A program made the translations under genes and the position numbers. DNA of 17,978 nucleotides, from assembly GCA_002332615.1 (NCBI GenBank), contig DDAL01000008.1, forward strand, positions 555,606 to 573,583, given 5' to 3'. The stretch is from Sphingobacteriaceae bacterium UBA2059. GTDB taxonomy: Bacteria; Bacteroidota; Bacteroidia; Sphingobacteriales; Sphingobacteriaceae. Below are positions 1 to 7,178 of the stretch, in pieces (the first letter of the stretch is position 1; each line of letters opens with the position of its first letter). The notes beneath the pieces are model-generated. The model made no database searches and was not told the DNA's origin. It worked only from the letters and a program-made list of their open reading frames with translations.

Positions 1-1
1 C

Positions 2-499
2 CTGCTGCTCACAGAAGTCTTAAACAACTATAGCCGGCCCATGGTACTGGATGCCGACGCGCTGACCATACTGTCGCAACACAACGAACTAATGGCTGCA
101 ATACCCAAAGGCTCGGTATTGACTCCGCACATGAAAGAGTTTGACCGCCTTTTTGGCCAACATACAAGCTGGTGGGAAAGACTTAAAACCGGGCGCGTAC
201 AAGCCGGCCGGCTGCACTGCTATATCCTGCTTAAGAACAGGTACAGCATACTCTTTTGTCCTGACGGACTATGTATATTTAACCCTACAGGCAGTCCGGC
301 AATGGCCACCGGCGGCATGGGCGATGTGCTCAGCGGAATGCTGGCCTCGCTGCTGGCGCAGGCTTATAGTCCGGAGGATGCAGCCCTGCTGGCCATGTAC
401 CTGCATGGCCTCTGCGGACAGCAGGATATGCACTACGTGCTGCCTGCCGGCGAGCTGATAAAAAAAATACCGGCTGTAATGAGCCGGTACATATACTAA
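2..499 (+). CDS. nnrD: NAD(P)H-hydrate dehydratase domain (NnrD/CARKD type), 5' end cut by window
   Basis: This is the C-terminal part of the ADP- or ATP-dependent NAD(P)H-hydrate dehydratase, which repairs hydrated NADH and NADPH in the cytoplasm. The frame is open from base 2, so the gene begins outside the window; the ATG at 41 is internal. Family landmarks are the MVLDADAL strand, the LTPHMKEFDRL motif, and near the end SPAMATGGMGDVLSG, whose GxGD aspartate is the expected catalytic base. The family usually has GGTGD or GGSGD, so the methionine here is a mild variant. In Bacteroidota this domain is normally fused behind a YjeF_N epimerase domain, which would lie upstream; I cannot see it. 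It runs convergent to lipA with 64 nt between stops. Confidence 0.88.
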   Translation: MLLTEVLNNYSRPMVLDADALTILSQHNELMAAIPKGSVLTPHMKEFDRLFGQHTSWWERLKTGRVQAGRLHCYILLKNRYSILFCPDGLCIFNPTGSPAMATGGMGDVLSGMLASLLAQAYSPEDAALLAMYLHGLCGQQDMHYVLPAGELIKKIPAVMSRYIY

Positions 500-563
500 A
501 AGCCAACAGCCATGCCCTTTTCTAAGGGGCTCTCAAGCCAGGCAGCATGATCAAACCAATCTC

Positions 564-1457
564 CTATATACTCAGAGGTTCCTGATCAAACAAATGCCTT
601 TCGGCATGGTAAGAAGAGCGCACCAAGGGGCCGCTTTCCACATATTTTAAACCCATTCTACGGCCTATCTCCGCATATTTTGCAAACTGATCAGGGTGTA
701 TCCAGTCAATAACCGGATGGTGATTTTTAGTAGGCTGAAGATACTGACCTATAGTAAGAATATGAACACCCGCATCGGCCACATCCTGCATAGTTTCAAT
801 AACATCTTCTTCCGTTTCGCCCAGCCCGAGCATAATGCCTGTTTTAGTGCGAAGCCCGAAGTCGGAAATGCGCTTTAAAGCCTCCAGGCTGCGGTCATAC
901 TTCGCCTGAATGCGCACCGCCCGTGTAAGTCTGCGCACGGTTTCAATGTTATGCGACATAACCTCCGGACGCTCCTGGCAAACCCTGTATAAATTATCCC
1001 ATATGCCTTTAAAGTCAGGAATGAGAGTTTCCATCGTCGTTTCCGGACTCTCACGTCGCACGGCCTTAATTGTTTCAGCCCATATTATCGAACCCCCGTC
1101 TTTCAGATCATCCCTGTCTACCGAGGTAATAACCGCATGTTTAACCTTCATAAGGCTTATTGAAGCAGCCACCCGGTTAGGTTCATCCGTATCTACAGCC
1201 AGAGGTCTGCCCGTAGCAACCGCACAAAAAGAGCAGGAGCGCGTGCAAATGTTTCCAAGGATCATAAAAGTAGCCGTACCCGCACCCCAGCACTCACCCA
1301 TATTCGGACAATTGCCGCTTTCGCAGATGGTATGCAGTTTATGATCATCAACAAGGCCCCTTACGTTAGCATATTCTTTTCCCAGGGGAAGTTTAACCCT
1401 TAGCCAGTTAGGTCTGCGTTTAGTTTCACCGGCAGGAATTACAGGCAGTTCAATCAT
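564..1457 (-). CDS. lipA: Lipoyl synthase LipA (radical SAM)
   Basis: LipA inserts two sulfur atoms into octanoyl groups on E2 and GcvH proteins, the last step of lipoate formation. The 297-residue protein shows both iron-sulfur sites: the auxiliary cluster cysteines C45, C50 and C56 (CESGNCPNMGEC) and the radical SAM CX3CX2C at C71, C75 and C78 (CTRSCSFC). The C-terminal RSSYHAE at about 280-286 supplies the conserved serine ligand of the auxiliary cluster. An in-frame ATG exists 72 nt upstream (1529), but its extra 24 residues look unlike the family, and a TAnnTTTG promoter box sits just in front of the 1457 start, so I chose MIELPVIPAG. No lipB or other lipoate gene is nearby. It is divergent from the OsmC gene. 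Confidence 0.96.
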   Translation of the reverse strand: MIELPVIPAGETKRRPNWLRVKLPLGKEYANVRGLVDDHKLHTICESGNCPNMGECWGAGTATFMILGNICTRSCSFCAVATGRPLAVDTDEPNRVAASISLMKVKHAVITSVDRDDLKDGGSIIWAETIKAVRRESPETTMETLIPDFKGIWDNLYRVCQERPEVMSHNIETVRRLTRAVRIQAKYDRSLEALKRISDFGLRTKTGIMLGLGETEEDVIETMQDVADAGVHILTIGQYLQPTKNHHPVIDWIHPDQFAKYAEIGRRMGLKYVESGPLVRSSYHAERHLFDQEPLSI

Positions 1458-1461
1458 AACA

Positions 1462-1469
1462 CAAATGTA
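1462..1469 (-). promoter_or_regulatory. Bacteroidota -7 promoter box for lipA
   Basis: Read on the minus strand the sequence is TACATTTG, an exact match to TAnnTTTG. Only four nucleotides separate it from the lipA ATG, so transcription would start at or about one base before the start codon. No clear TTG is seen about 20 nt upstream. Confidence 0.55.
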
Positions 1470-1564
1470 CTTAATTATACTGTGGATATGGCGACCGGCA
1501 CGCTCCAATTTGACACAGTGCTTATACATAAAAAAACCAGCAAGCGTAAAAACAAGGGGCTGTT

Positions 1565-1596
1565 TTTAGCAGCCTGTATAAGATATTGTATCTTTA
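1565..1596 (+). promoter_or_regulatory. Probable promoter for the OsmC-family gene
   Basis: The -7 box is TATCTTTA (1589-1596), one base off TAnnTTTG. A T-rich block at 1563-1567 lies about 21 nt upstream, where the -33 element is expected. The start codon follows 17 nt later. Confidence 0.4.
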
Positions 1597-1613
1597 AGCA
1601 TTAATTAACTACT

Positions 1614-2021
1614 ATGTCAACATCAACACTAGTGTATAAAGGGGGGATGCGCCTTGAAGCCACCCATCAGCAATCGGGTACAACCCTTATTACAGATGCT
1701 CCTACGGATAATCACGGCAAGGGCGAAGCCTTTTCGCCTACCGACCTTATGGCCACCTCATTGCCGGCATGCATGCTAACCACCGTTGAAATCCTGCTTA
1801 AAGACCGGGGTATAAACATTAGCGGTACCACCTGTACTGTAAACAAGGTGATGGCAGCCAATCCGCGTCGCATAGCCGAAATACAGGTAACTTTCAAGTT
1901 TCCCCTTAAAGACACCTACTCGCGTTTGCAAAAAGAGCTTATCGAAAAAACAGCCATGTCCTGTCCGGTAGCACAAAGCCTGCACCCCGATGTTAAAAAG
2001 GTGATAGACTTTGGATGGTAG
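1614..2021 (+). CDS. OsmC family protein
   Basis: A 135-residue member of the OsmC/Ohr superfamily, thiol peroxidases that reduce organic hydroperoxides, although the YhfA-like subgroup is less well defined. The two conserved cysteines are present: C53 in the helix segment PACMLTT and C117 in MSCPVAQSL, preceded by the family's FSPTDLMATSL stretch (40-50). A third cysteine at 74 is not a family landmark. The length is that of a complete OsmC protein. The short form and the SCPVAQSLHP ending resemble YhfA-like proteins more than Ohr, so the substrate is open. It stands alone, divergent from lipA. Confidence 0.9.
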   Translation: MSTSTLVYKGGMRLEATHQQSGTTLITDAPTDNHGKGEAFSPTDLMATSLPACMLTTVEILLKDRGINISGTTCTVNKVMAANPRRIAEIQVTFKFPLKDTYSRLQKELIEKTAMSCPVAQSLHPDVKKVIDFGW

Positions 2022-2209
2022 CAGGGCAGGCAGGTAAGCCTCTCGCCACCCCCGCCAAACGGTACACTATAATGTCTGCCTCAAGGTAAGGTTAATGGCC
2101 GTGTGCACGTAGCGCTGCAAAGCCTGCAAAGCACATTGGCCTTGCACAAAACAATACATGTGCCATCCTGCAAACCGGCACCCCTTCACTAACCATCCAA
2201 TAAAACCGC

Positions 2210-4552
2210 ATGAAAAAAAAGGCTGTAGTGTGTTTCTTATTTCAGTTTATAAGCCTGCTCGCCGCTGCACAATCTACACTGATACTCAGTGGCTTTATAA
2301 AAGAAAAAGGCTCCTCCGAAACCCTTCCCGGAGCCAATATAAGCGTGCTCTCAACAGGCCGCACCTTTACCAGCAATAATTACGGTTTTTACTCCCTTAG
2401 CTTACCGGCAGGCAGCTATAAGCTGCGCGTGTCAATGGTAGGCTTTGAAACCCTTGTATTTGATATAGACCTCCAGAAAGATAAAAAACAAGACATAGAG
2501 CTGCAGGCGGGCAACCAGCTGAGCGAAGTAGAAATAACAGCCGGGCAACAGGAGGGCGGCTCGCGGCAGCTAAGCATGAGCCGTATCGATATACCCATCA
2601 GCCAGGTTAAAGACATACCAGCCCTGCTGGGCGAAAAAGACGTATTTAAGGTGATAAAGCTAATGCCGGGTGTACAAAAAGGCAGCGAAGGAAGCAGCGG
2701 TTTTTACGTACGAGGAGGCGGCTCCGATCAAAACCTCATTATCCTGGACGATGCGGTGGTTTATAATGCCAGCCATTTATTCGGCTTTTTTTCCATTTTT
2801 AACGGCGACGCACTTAAAAGTGTAGAACTCATAAAAGGAGGCTTCCCCGCCCGATACGGCGAACGTCTTTCCTCTGTTTTAAACCTCAATATGAAAGACG
2901 GAAACAAGGAAGAGCTTCATGGCGAAGCCGGCATAGGCCTGCTTTCATCACGCCTTACCCTCGAGGGGCCTTTGAGCAAAAACAAATCCTCTTTCCTGTT
3001 GTCGGCACGCCGCACCTATGCCGACCTTATTGCCAGGCCCTTTATGCCCAAAGATGAAAAGTCCGGCTACTACTTTTACGATTTGAATGCAAAGGCTCAT
3101 TTTTTACTTAGTCAGAGCAATAAACTCTACCTGAGCGGTTATATGGGCAGCGATAAGCTGCTTTTAAGGTTCAAAGAAGAAGCAGACGACGAAAAAACGA
3201 ATTTTAACTGGGGCAATACCGCCTCCACCCTTCGCTGGAACCACCTGTTCAGTCAGAAACTTTTTTCGAATGCGTCTTTCATATACAGCAATTACAAACT
3301 AAATACTTCCTATGACGAGCGTTATAAAGAGTTCCTTTACAAGTCCGACTATACATCCTCCATTCGCGACCTGTCCTTTAAGTACGATGTCGATTATTAT
3401 CCATCCGCACTCCACACCATTAAAGCAGGCTTAAAGGTAACCTGGCACAGGTTTAAACCCAGTGCACTCACCACCAATGACACGCAGCTGCAGCTCCATA
3501 CTCAAGATATAGAAGTGTTTGACAGCTATGAATACAATGCCTATGCCGAAGATGAGTGGAACATAAGCGAGCGCCTGGGGATAAATGCCGGTTTAAGAGC
3601 CAGCTTATTCAGCACCCAGGGAACCAACTTTTATAATGTCGAGCCCCGCGTGTCGCTGCGCTACCTCATTGGTCCGCTTACCGGCATAAAAGGCTCCTAC
3701 GTGCTAATGAACCAGTCCCTGCACCTGCTTTCCAACACAGGCATCGGCCTGCCCACCGATCTTTGGGTGCCCTCATTAAAGAGCATACGGCCCGAGCGCT
3801 CGCACCAGATAGCCCTGGGTTTGTCGCGCGACTTAAGTGCCGGCAAGCTTCAGCTAAGCATAGAAAGCTATTACAAGCGCATGGAAAACATTATATCGTA
3901 TAAAGAAGGTGCCACTTTTTTAAAGTTAGATGATTTTGAAAAGCCCGAGCGCGTACCTTTTGAAAACAACGTCACTTCGGGCAAGGGAGAGAGCTACGGG
4001 GCCGAAGTGCTGCTGCAACGAAAGGCAGGCAGATTAAGCGGCTGGATAGGCTATACACTGTCCTGGACAAGGCACCAGTTTGAACAGCTCAATCAGGGCG
4101 AAGAATTTTATCCCCTTCACGACCGCCGGCACGACCTTTCTGTTGTGGCCCTTTATTCCCTTAATAGAAGCATTAAGTTAAATGCAGCCTTTGTACTTGC
4201 ATCGGGCAATGCTACCAGCCTTATTACAGGCGATTATGCCGTGTACGAACCAAGCCTTGACCGCAACGGAACTTTTACACAAGCCCGCGAGCTATATGTA
4301 GAGAACTACGGAATGCGTGGAAGTTATAAGACCCAGTTGTATCACCGCATGGACGCCGGTATACAGTTCCATAAGCAAAGGCGCAGGTATAAGCGCGTAG
4401 TCGAACTGAGCGTTTACAATGCCTATAACCGCATGAACCCATTTTTCTATGACGTAAAGAGCACCTATACGAATGGCACCACAAGTTCCAGGCTGTACAA
4501 GTATACCGTGTTTCCGTTTATCCCTTCAGTATCCTGGTCCTTTACCTTTTAA
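2210..4552 (+). CDS. TonB-dependent outer-membrane receptor with carboxypeptidase-regulatory-like domain
   Basis: A 780-residue outer-membrane active transporter. The signal peptide (about 1-21) ends in AAAQ, typical of Bacteroidota exports. Residues about 25-105 form a carboxypeptidase D regulatory-like beta-sandwich (GANISVLSTGR, YGFYSLSLPAGSYKL, VGFETL). The plug follows at about 120-235, with VRGGGSDQNLIILDD and IKGGFPARYGERLSS. The rest is beta-barrel, closing with the aromatic SWSFTF C-terminus used for barrel assembly. The size is near the short end for SusC-like receptors. It is followed 3 nt later by a DUF4249 lipoprotein, so the pair is co-transcribed. There is no SusD, ECF sigma or anti-sigma gene beside it, and the substrate cannot be read from the sequence. 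Confidence 0.93.
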   Translation: MKKKAVVCFLFQFISLLAAAQSTLILSGFIKEKGSSETLPGANISVLSTGRTFTSNNYGFYSLSLPAGSYKLRVSMVGFETLVFDIDLQKDKKQDIELQAGNQLSEVEITAGQQEGGSRQLSMSRIDIPISQVKDIPALLGEKDVFKVIKLMPGVQKGSEGSSGFYVRGGGSDQNLIILDDAVVYNASHLFGFFSIFNGDALKSVELIKGGFPARYGERLSSVLNLNMKDGNKEELHGEAGIGLLSSRLTLEGPLSKNKSSFLLSARRTYADLIARPFMPKDEKSGYYFYDLNAKAHFLLSQSNKLYLSGYMGSDKLLLRFKEEADDEKTNFNWGNTASTLRWNHLFSQKLFSNASFIYSNYKLNTSYDERYKEFLYKSDYTSSIRDLSFKYDVDYYPSALHTIKAGLKVTWHRFKPSALTTNDTQLQLHTQDIEVFDSYEYNAYAEDEWNISERLGINAGLRASLFSTQGTNFYNVEPRVSLRYLIGPLTGIKGSYVLMNQSLHLLSNTGIGLPTDLWVPSLKSIRPERSHQIALGLSRDLSAGKLQLSIESYYKRMENIISYKEGATFLKLDDFEKPERVPFENNVTSGKGESYGAEVLLQRKAGRLSGWIGYTLSWTRHQFEQLNQGEEFYPLHDRRHDLSVVALYSLNRSIKLNAAFVLASGNATSLITGDYAVYEPSLDRNGTFTQARELYVENYGMRGSYKTQLYHRMDAGIQFHKQRRRYKRVVELSVYNAYNRMNPFFYDVKSTYTNGTTSSRLYKYTVFPFIPSVSWSFTF

Positions 4553-4555
4553 TAT

Positions 4556-5398
4556 ATGAAATACCTCAGCTTCGTCTTCCTCGTGTTAATACTTTCCGGC
4601 TGTAAAAAAGAAGTAAAGGATGATGCACTGCTTGCAAAGCAGGAGCTCGTGATGCAGTGCTTCATCTCGCCGCATGATGAGTTTATAAACGTGAGGCTGG
4701 AATACGCATCCAATTATTTTAACCGTGCGGAAAGCAAGGCGGCTAATGCCCTTATGGGGCAAATGCAGGTGTCCATAAGCGATGGGCAGACAACAAAAAA
4801 CATCCCCTTTAATTCCGCCTCAGGAGTGTTCAGCCTGCCGGCCAGGCAAATGCCTCTGGCAGAGGGCAAGCGCTACAGCCTGCAGGTGCATGGATCGCAG
4901 GGCTTGTATCTGGAGGCACAAACCACCATACCTCCCGCACCGGCAAACGCGCACATGGAGCTGGGCGACAAGTATAAACGCAACCAGCACGACGTTTTTA
5001 AAGTTTACCTTATTATGCAAAAGGAGCAAACCGAAGCCTCCTACCTGCGCTTCACACTTAGCTCCGCCTATGTGCCAAAGAGCCAGCGTCCTTACGGCTT
5101 TGAGCAATTAAATACTCACATGGCGGCCTACAGCAAGCACAGTGCCAGCCAGGTGGCCCAAAGTTTTGAAGTTCCGGCCTACTATTATCCCCTTAAAAAC
5201 TCGCCATACAGAGATGGGAGAATGCTAAGGGCCTACTTTTTAAACCTTAGCGAAGAATATTACCGCTTTGTCAGCAGCGCTCAGACCAACAGCGAACAAA
5301 GCGACAATCCCTTTGCCGAGGGCCTTAGAGTATATACCAACGTAAAAGGCGGCTTAGGAGTGTTTGCGGCATATAACTATACCTATATTGACAAATAA
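4556..5398 (+). CDS. DUF4249-type outer-membrane lipoprotein
   Basis: A 280-residue predicted lipoprotein: the signal peptide MKYLSFVFLVLILSGC has a lipobox with C16 as the lipidated residue, and no retention aspartate follows (KKEV). The mature part is beta-rich, with an N-terminal segment (about 28-125) of the form seen in DUF4249 proteins, which are regularly encoded directly after a TonB-dependent receptor in Bacteroidota. It starts 3 nt after the receptor stop, so the two are one transcript and presumably one envelope complex. The biochemical role of DUF4249 is not established; a SusD-like partner or substrate-binding role is only inference. Its stop codon lies 13 nt from that of convergent ytxJ. 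Confidence 0.82.
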   Translation: MKYLSFVFLVLILSGCKKEVKDDALLAKQELVMQCFISPHDEFINVRLEYASNYFNRAESKAANALMGQMQVSISDGQTTKNIPFNSASGVFSLPARQMPLAEGKRYSLQVHGSQGLYLEAQTTIPPAPANAHMELGDKYKRNQHDVFKVYLIMQKEQTEASYLRFTLSSAYVPKSQRPYGFEQLNTHMAAYSKHSASQVAQSFEVPAYYYPLKNSPYRDGRMLRAYFLNLSEEYYRFVSSAQTNSEQSDNPFAEGLRVYTNVKGGLGVFAAYNYTYIDK

Positions 5399-5411
5399 AC
5401 GCTTTAAAAAA

Positions 5412-5750
5412 CTACTTGCCCGCGGTAAGCTGGTCCTGCAAATCGGCAACCGATATTTCGCTGTGCGAAGCCTTATAAACGCATTTGCCCTGTTTGATAA
5501 GCAGTACCTGGGGCGACTGATGGTGCACATCAAACTCCGAAGCCACCCGGTCGGAAATATCCCGATACTTCAGCAGATCCAGGTAATATACAGGCAGGTC
5601 CTGCGGAAGCGCCTCCATTTCAGATTCGAATCGCTTTTTAACAAACATACTCACCGAGCACCTGGTGCTATGTTTAAAAATAACACTATAGCCACCCGAG
5701 TCTTTTATTCCCTCCAGCTGCTCCATACTTTCCAGTGGTTTCCAATTCAT
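5412..5750 (-). CDS. ytxJ: Bacilliredoxin-like protein, YtxJ family (DUF2847)
   Basis: A 112-residue thioredoxin-fold protein of the YtxJ/BrxC family, linked to removal of bacillithiol from oxidised proteins. The hallmark IFKHSTRCSVS lies at residues 24-34 with active cysteine C31. The position after the next residue carries no second cysteine, so the site is monothiol. The cis-proline region is SPQVLLI (about 78-84), followed by KQGKCVYKASH. The second residue after C31 is unusual in that many relatives have CP where this has CS. It follows ribH by 56 nt on the same strand, so co-transcription is possible. It implies that the organism makes bacillithiol, which many Bacteroidota do, but bshA, bshB and bshC are not in the window. 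Confidence 0.88.
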   Translation of the reverse strand: MNWKPLESMEQLEGIKDSGGYSVIFKHSTRCSVSMFVKKRFESEMEALPQDLPVYYLDLLKYRDISDRVASEFDVHHQSPQVLLIKQGKCVYKASHSEISVADLQDQLTAGK

Positions 5751-5806
5751 TTTCTTTTGAGTTTAGTATTTGTTAACCGCCATAAGGACGCAATTGTTCT
5801 TAAAAA

Positions 5807-6298
5807 TCAGGAAATGTTTTGCTTAAGAGCAGCCATCATGATAGCCGTTGCAGCGGCTTCTTCTCCTTTATTGCCATGAATACCGCCGGCTCTTTCCTGT
5901 GCCTGCTCCAGCGTGTTGGTAGTAAGTACACCAAAAATAACCGGCTTATCGTGTTTCAGGCCGGCATTCGCCAGCCCATGCGCCACCGCACTGCATATAT
6001 AATCAAAGTGAGGAGTATCGCCCTGTATTACACAGCCCAGGCATATCACCACATCGGCACGGGTGGCAAACAGAGCCATGTCTGCACCTGTAATAAGCTC
6101 ATAACTGCCAGGCACCATCAGGCTGCTTATGTTTTCGGGCTTGGCGCCCTGCTTAATCAGGAGGTCATAGGCGCCTTTATAAAGAGCACCGGTTATTTCG
6201 GCATTCCATTGTGCAGTCACAATAGCAAACTTATACTCGCGGGCATCCGGAATAACAGTGTTTGAAAAATCAGAAAGGTTTTTTAAATGTGTTGCCAT
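5807..6298 (-). CDS. ribH: 6,7-dimethyl-8-ribityllumazine synthase
   Basis: RibH condenses the ribityl pyrimidine with dihydroxybutanone phosphate to form the lumazine precursor of riboflavin, and assembles as pentamers or 60-subunit shells. In the 163 residues, the substrate-stacking aromatic is W31 (TAQWNAEI), the VPGSYEL turn is at 62-68, the phosphate-binding GDT is at 93-95 and the catalytic histidine is H97 (TPHFDY). VPGSYELI replaces the more common VPGAFELP but keeps the fold. The rest of the riboflavin pathway is not nearby. No FMN riboswitch conserved core is seen in the 69 nt upstream, which instead hold a terminator of the preceding TPR gene, so ribH needs its own promoter or read-through. 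Confidence 0.96.
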   Translation of the reverse strand: MATHLKNLSDFSNTVIPDAREYKFAIVTAQWNAEITGALYKGAYDLLIKQGAKPENISSLMVPGSYELITGADMALFATRADVVICLGCVIQGDTPHFDYICSAVAHGLANAGLKHDKPVIFGVLTTNTLEQAQERAGGIHGNKGEEAAATAIMMAALKQNIS

Positions 6299-6312
6299 AG
6301 CATGTAAGTATA

Positions 6313-6345
6313 CAAAAAAGGCCGCGGGTTATTTACCAGCAGCCT
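6313..6345 (-). terminator. Intrinsic terminator after the TPR gene
   Basis: On the minus strand GGCTGCTGG pairs with CCCGCGGCC (one mismatch and one G-U pair) around the loop TAAATAA, followed at once by TTTTTTG. The T-run is only on the minus-strand side, so it ends transcripts coming from the TPR gene at 6368. It lies 15 nt upstream of the ribH start codon. Confidence 0.7.
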
Positions 6346-6367
6346 CAAAATTTAGTTAAGCTCTTTA

Positions 6368-7051
6368 TTACTGTAAGCGTGCTTCAGCACGTGCAATATA
6401 GCCATCAATGGCCGAAGCCTCATAGCTTACCGGGAAGTCCTTCTTAATTTTCCTATACACTTCGGCTGCTGCTTTATAGTCCTTTTGCTCTTCATATACC
6501 AAACCTAGCTTCTTAAGAAAAAGAGGGGCGGTAAACTCATTCTGATCTTTATCGGCCGCTTTTCTGTAATAAGTAGCTGCTTTATCGTACTCCTTTAACT
6601 CCGAGTGCGCATCGCCCATCATACCCAAAACCAGAGGGTCAATAACCGGGCTGCCGGTGGTATTATATTTTTCGAGTGCATTTAAGGCTTTTTGAAACTG
6701 CCCTTTGCGCAGGTACAGGCCGCCCAGGTAAGCATTGGCCAGATTGGCCGACTTGGTGCTCGAATACTCTTCGGCAATTTTTTCAAAGCCCGGGTAAGAT
6801 CCGTCGCCCTGTATGGCGCGATCGCTTAGCGAATCAACAGCCACATATTCCTGAGCCCTGAACATTTCGTTAGCTGCTTTTTCAGCACGCGGCGCAAGGT
6901 ATAATTGCTGGTATCCTATGTAAATAAGGATAAGAGCAAGTACAGACATGCCTATAATAGCAAGGCTGCGGGAGTTTTCCTTAAAAAAAGAAGGTTTAGC
7001 GGGCTGTGTATGCGTGGTATGCTTGTTAGTATCGTTATGAATATTCGCCAT
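6368..7051 (-). CDS. Membrane-anchored tetratricopeptide repeat protein
   Basis: A 227-residue protein with a charged N-terminal tail (1-28), one hydrophobic membrane span at about 30-48 (LAIIGMSVLALILIYIGY) and a helical C-terminal part facing the periplasm if the N-terminus stays inside. TPR units are visible at about 104-135 (NAYLGGLYLRKGQFQKALNALEKY), 139-170 (LGMMGDAHSELKEYDKAATYYRKA) and 177-210 (LKKLGLVYEEQKDYKAAAEVYRKI). The architecture resembles YfgM-type ancillary proteins, but with no partner to point to I give no specific role. It is divergent from recF, its own promoter lies in the shared 127-nt gap, and ribH lies downstream beyond a terminator. Confidence 0.85.
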   Translation of the reverse strand: MANIHNDTNKHTTHTQPAKPSFFKENSRSLAIIGMSVLALILIYIGYQQLYLAPRAEKAANEMFRAQEYVAVDSLSDRAIQGDGSYPGFEKIAEEYSSTKSANLANAYLGGLYLRKGQFQKALNALEKYNTTGSPVIDPLVLGMMGDAHSELKEYDKAATYYRKAADKDQNEFTAPLFLKKLGLVYEEQKDYKAAAEVYRKIKKDFPVSYEASAIDGYIARAEARLQ

Positions 7052-7071
7052 GGAGTATTAATTGAAGATTG

Positions 7072-7101
7072 CAAAAATACATTTTTAACCAACACTATCA
7101 A
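7072..7101 (-). promoter_or_regulatory. Promoter of the TPR gene
   Basis: The minus strand has TTG (7101-7099), 19 nt, then TATTTTTG (7079-7072), an exact TAnnTTTG box with the spacing expected of Bacteroidota promoters. The leader would be about 16 nt. Confidence 0.7.
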
Positions 7102-7135
7102 TACATTAACTAATTAATTAAGCCAGGCGGGCGCC

Positions 7136-7168
7136 TTGCCCTTAAGCACAAAATATACTTTACCTTTG
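7136..7168 (+). promoter_or_regulatory. Promoter of recF
   Basis: TTG at 7136-7138 is followed after 22 nt by the exact box TACCTTTG (7161-7168). The ATG of recF begins 10 nt later, which leaves a leader of only about seven nucleotides. Confidence 0.65.
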
Positions 7169-7178
7169 TAGTCTGTTT

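Noticed and set aside
514..530. Terminator hairpin between nnrD and lipA
   Set aside because: GCCCTTT/AAGGGGC gives a seven-pair stem with a three-base loop, but no T-run follows on either strand.
1458..1529. Longer lipA starting at 1529
   Set aside because: The extra 24 residues are unlike LipA N-termini and the region contains the -7 box.
5364..6265. Two open frames of 171 and 148 codons on the plus strand across ytxJ and ribH
   Set aside because: They are antisense to clearly recognised genes and read as low-information sequence.
6299..6367. FMN riboswitch upstream of ribH
   Set aside because: The gap is only 69 nt, too short for the aptamer, and the conserved core sequences are absent.
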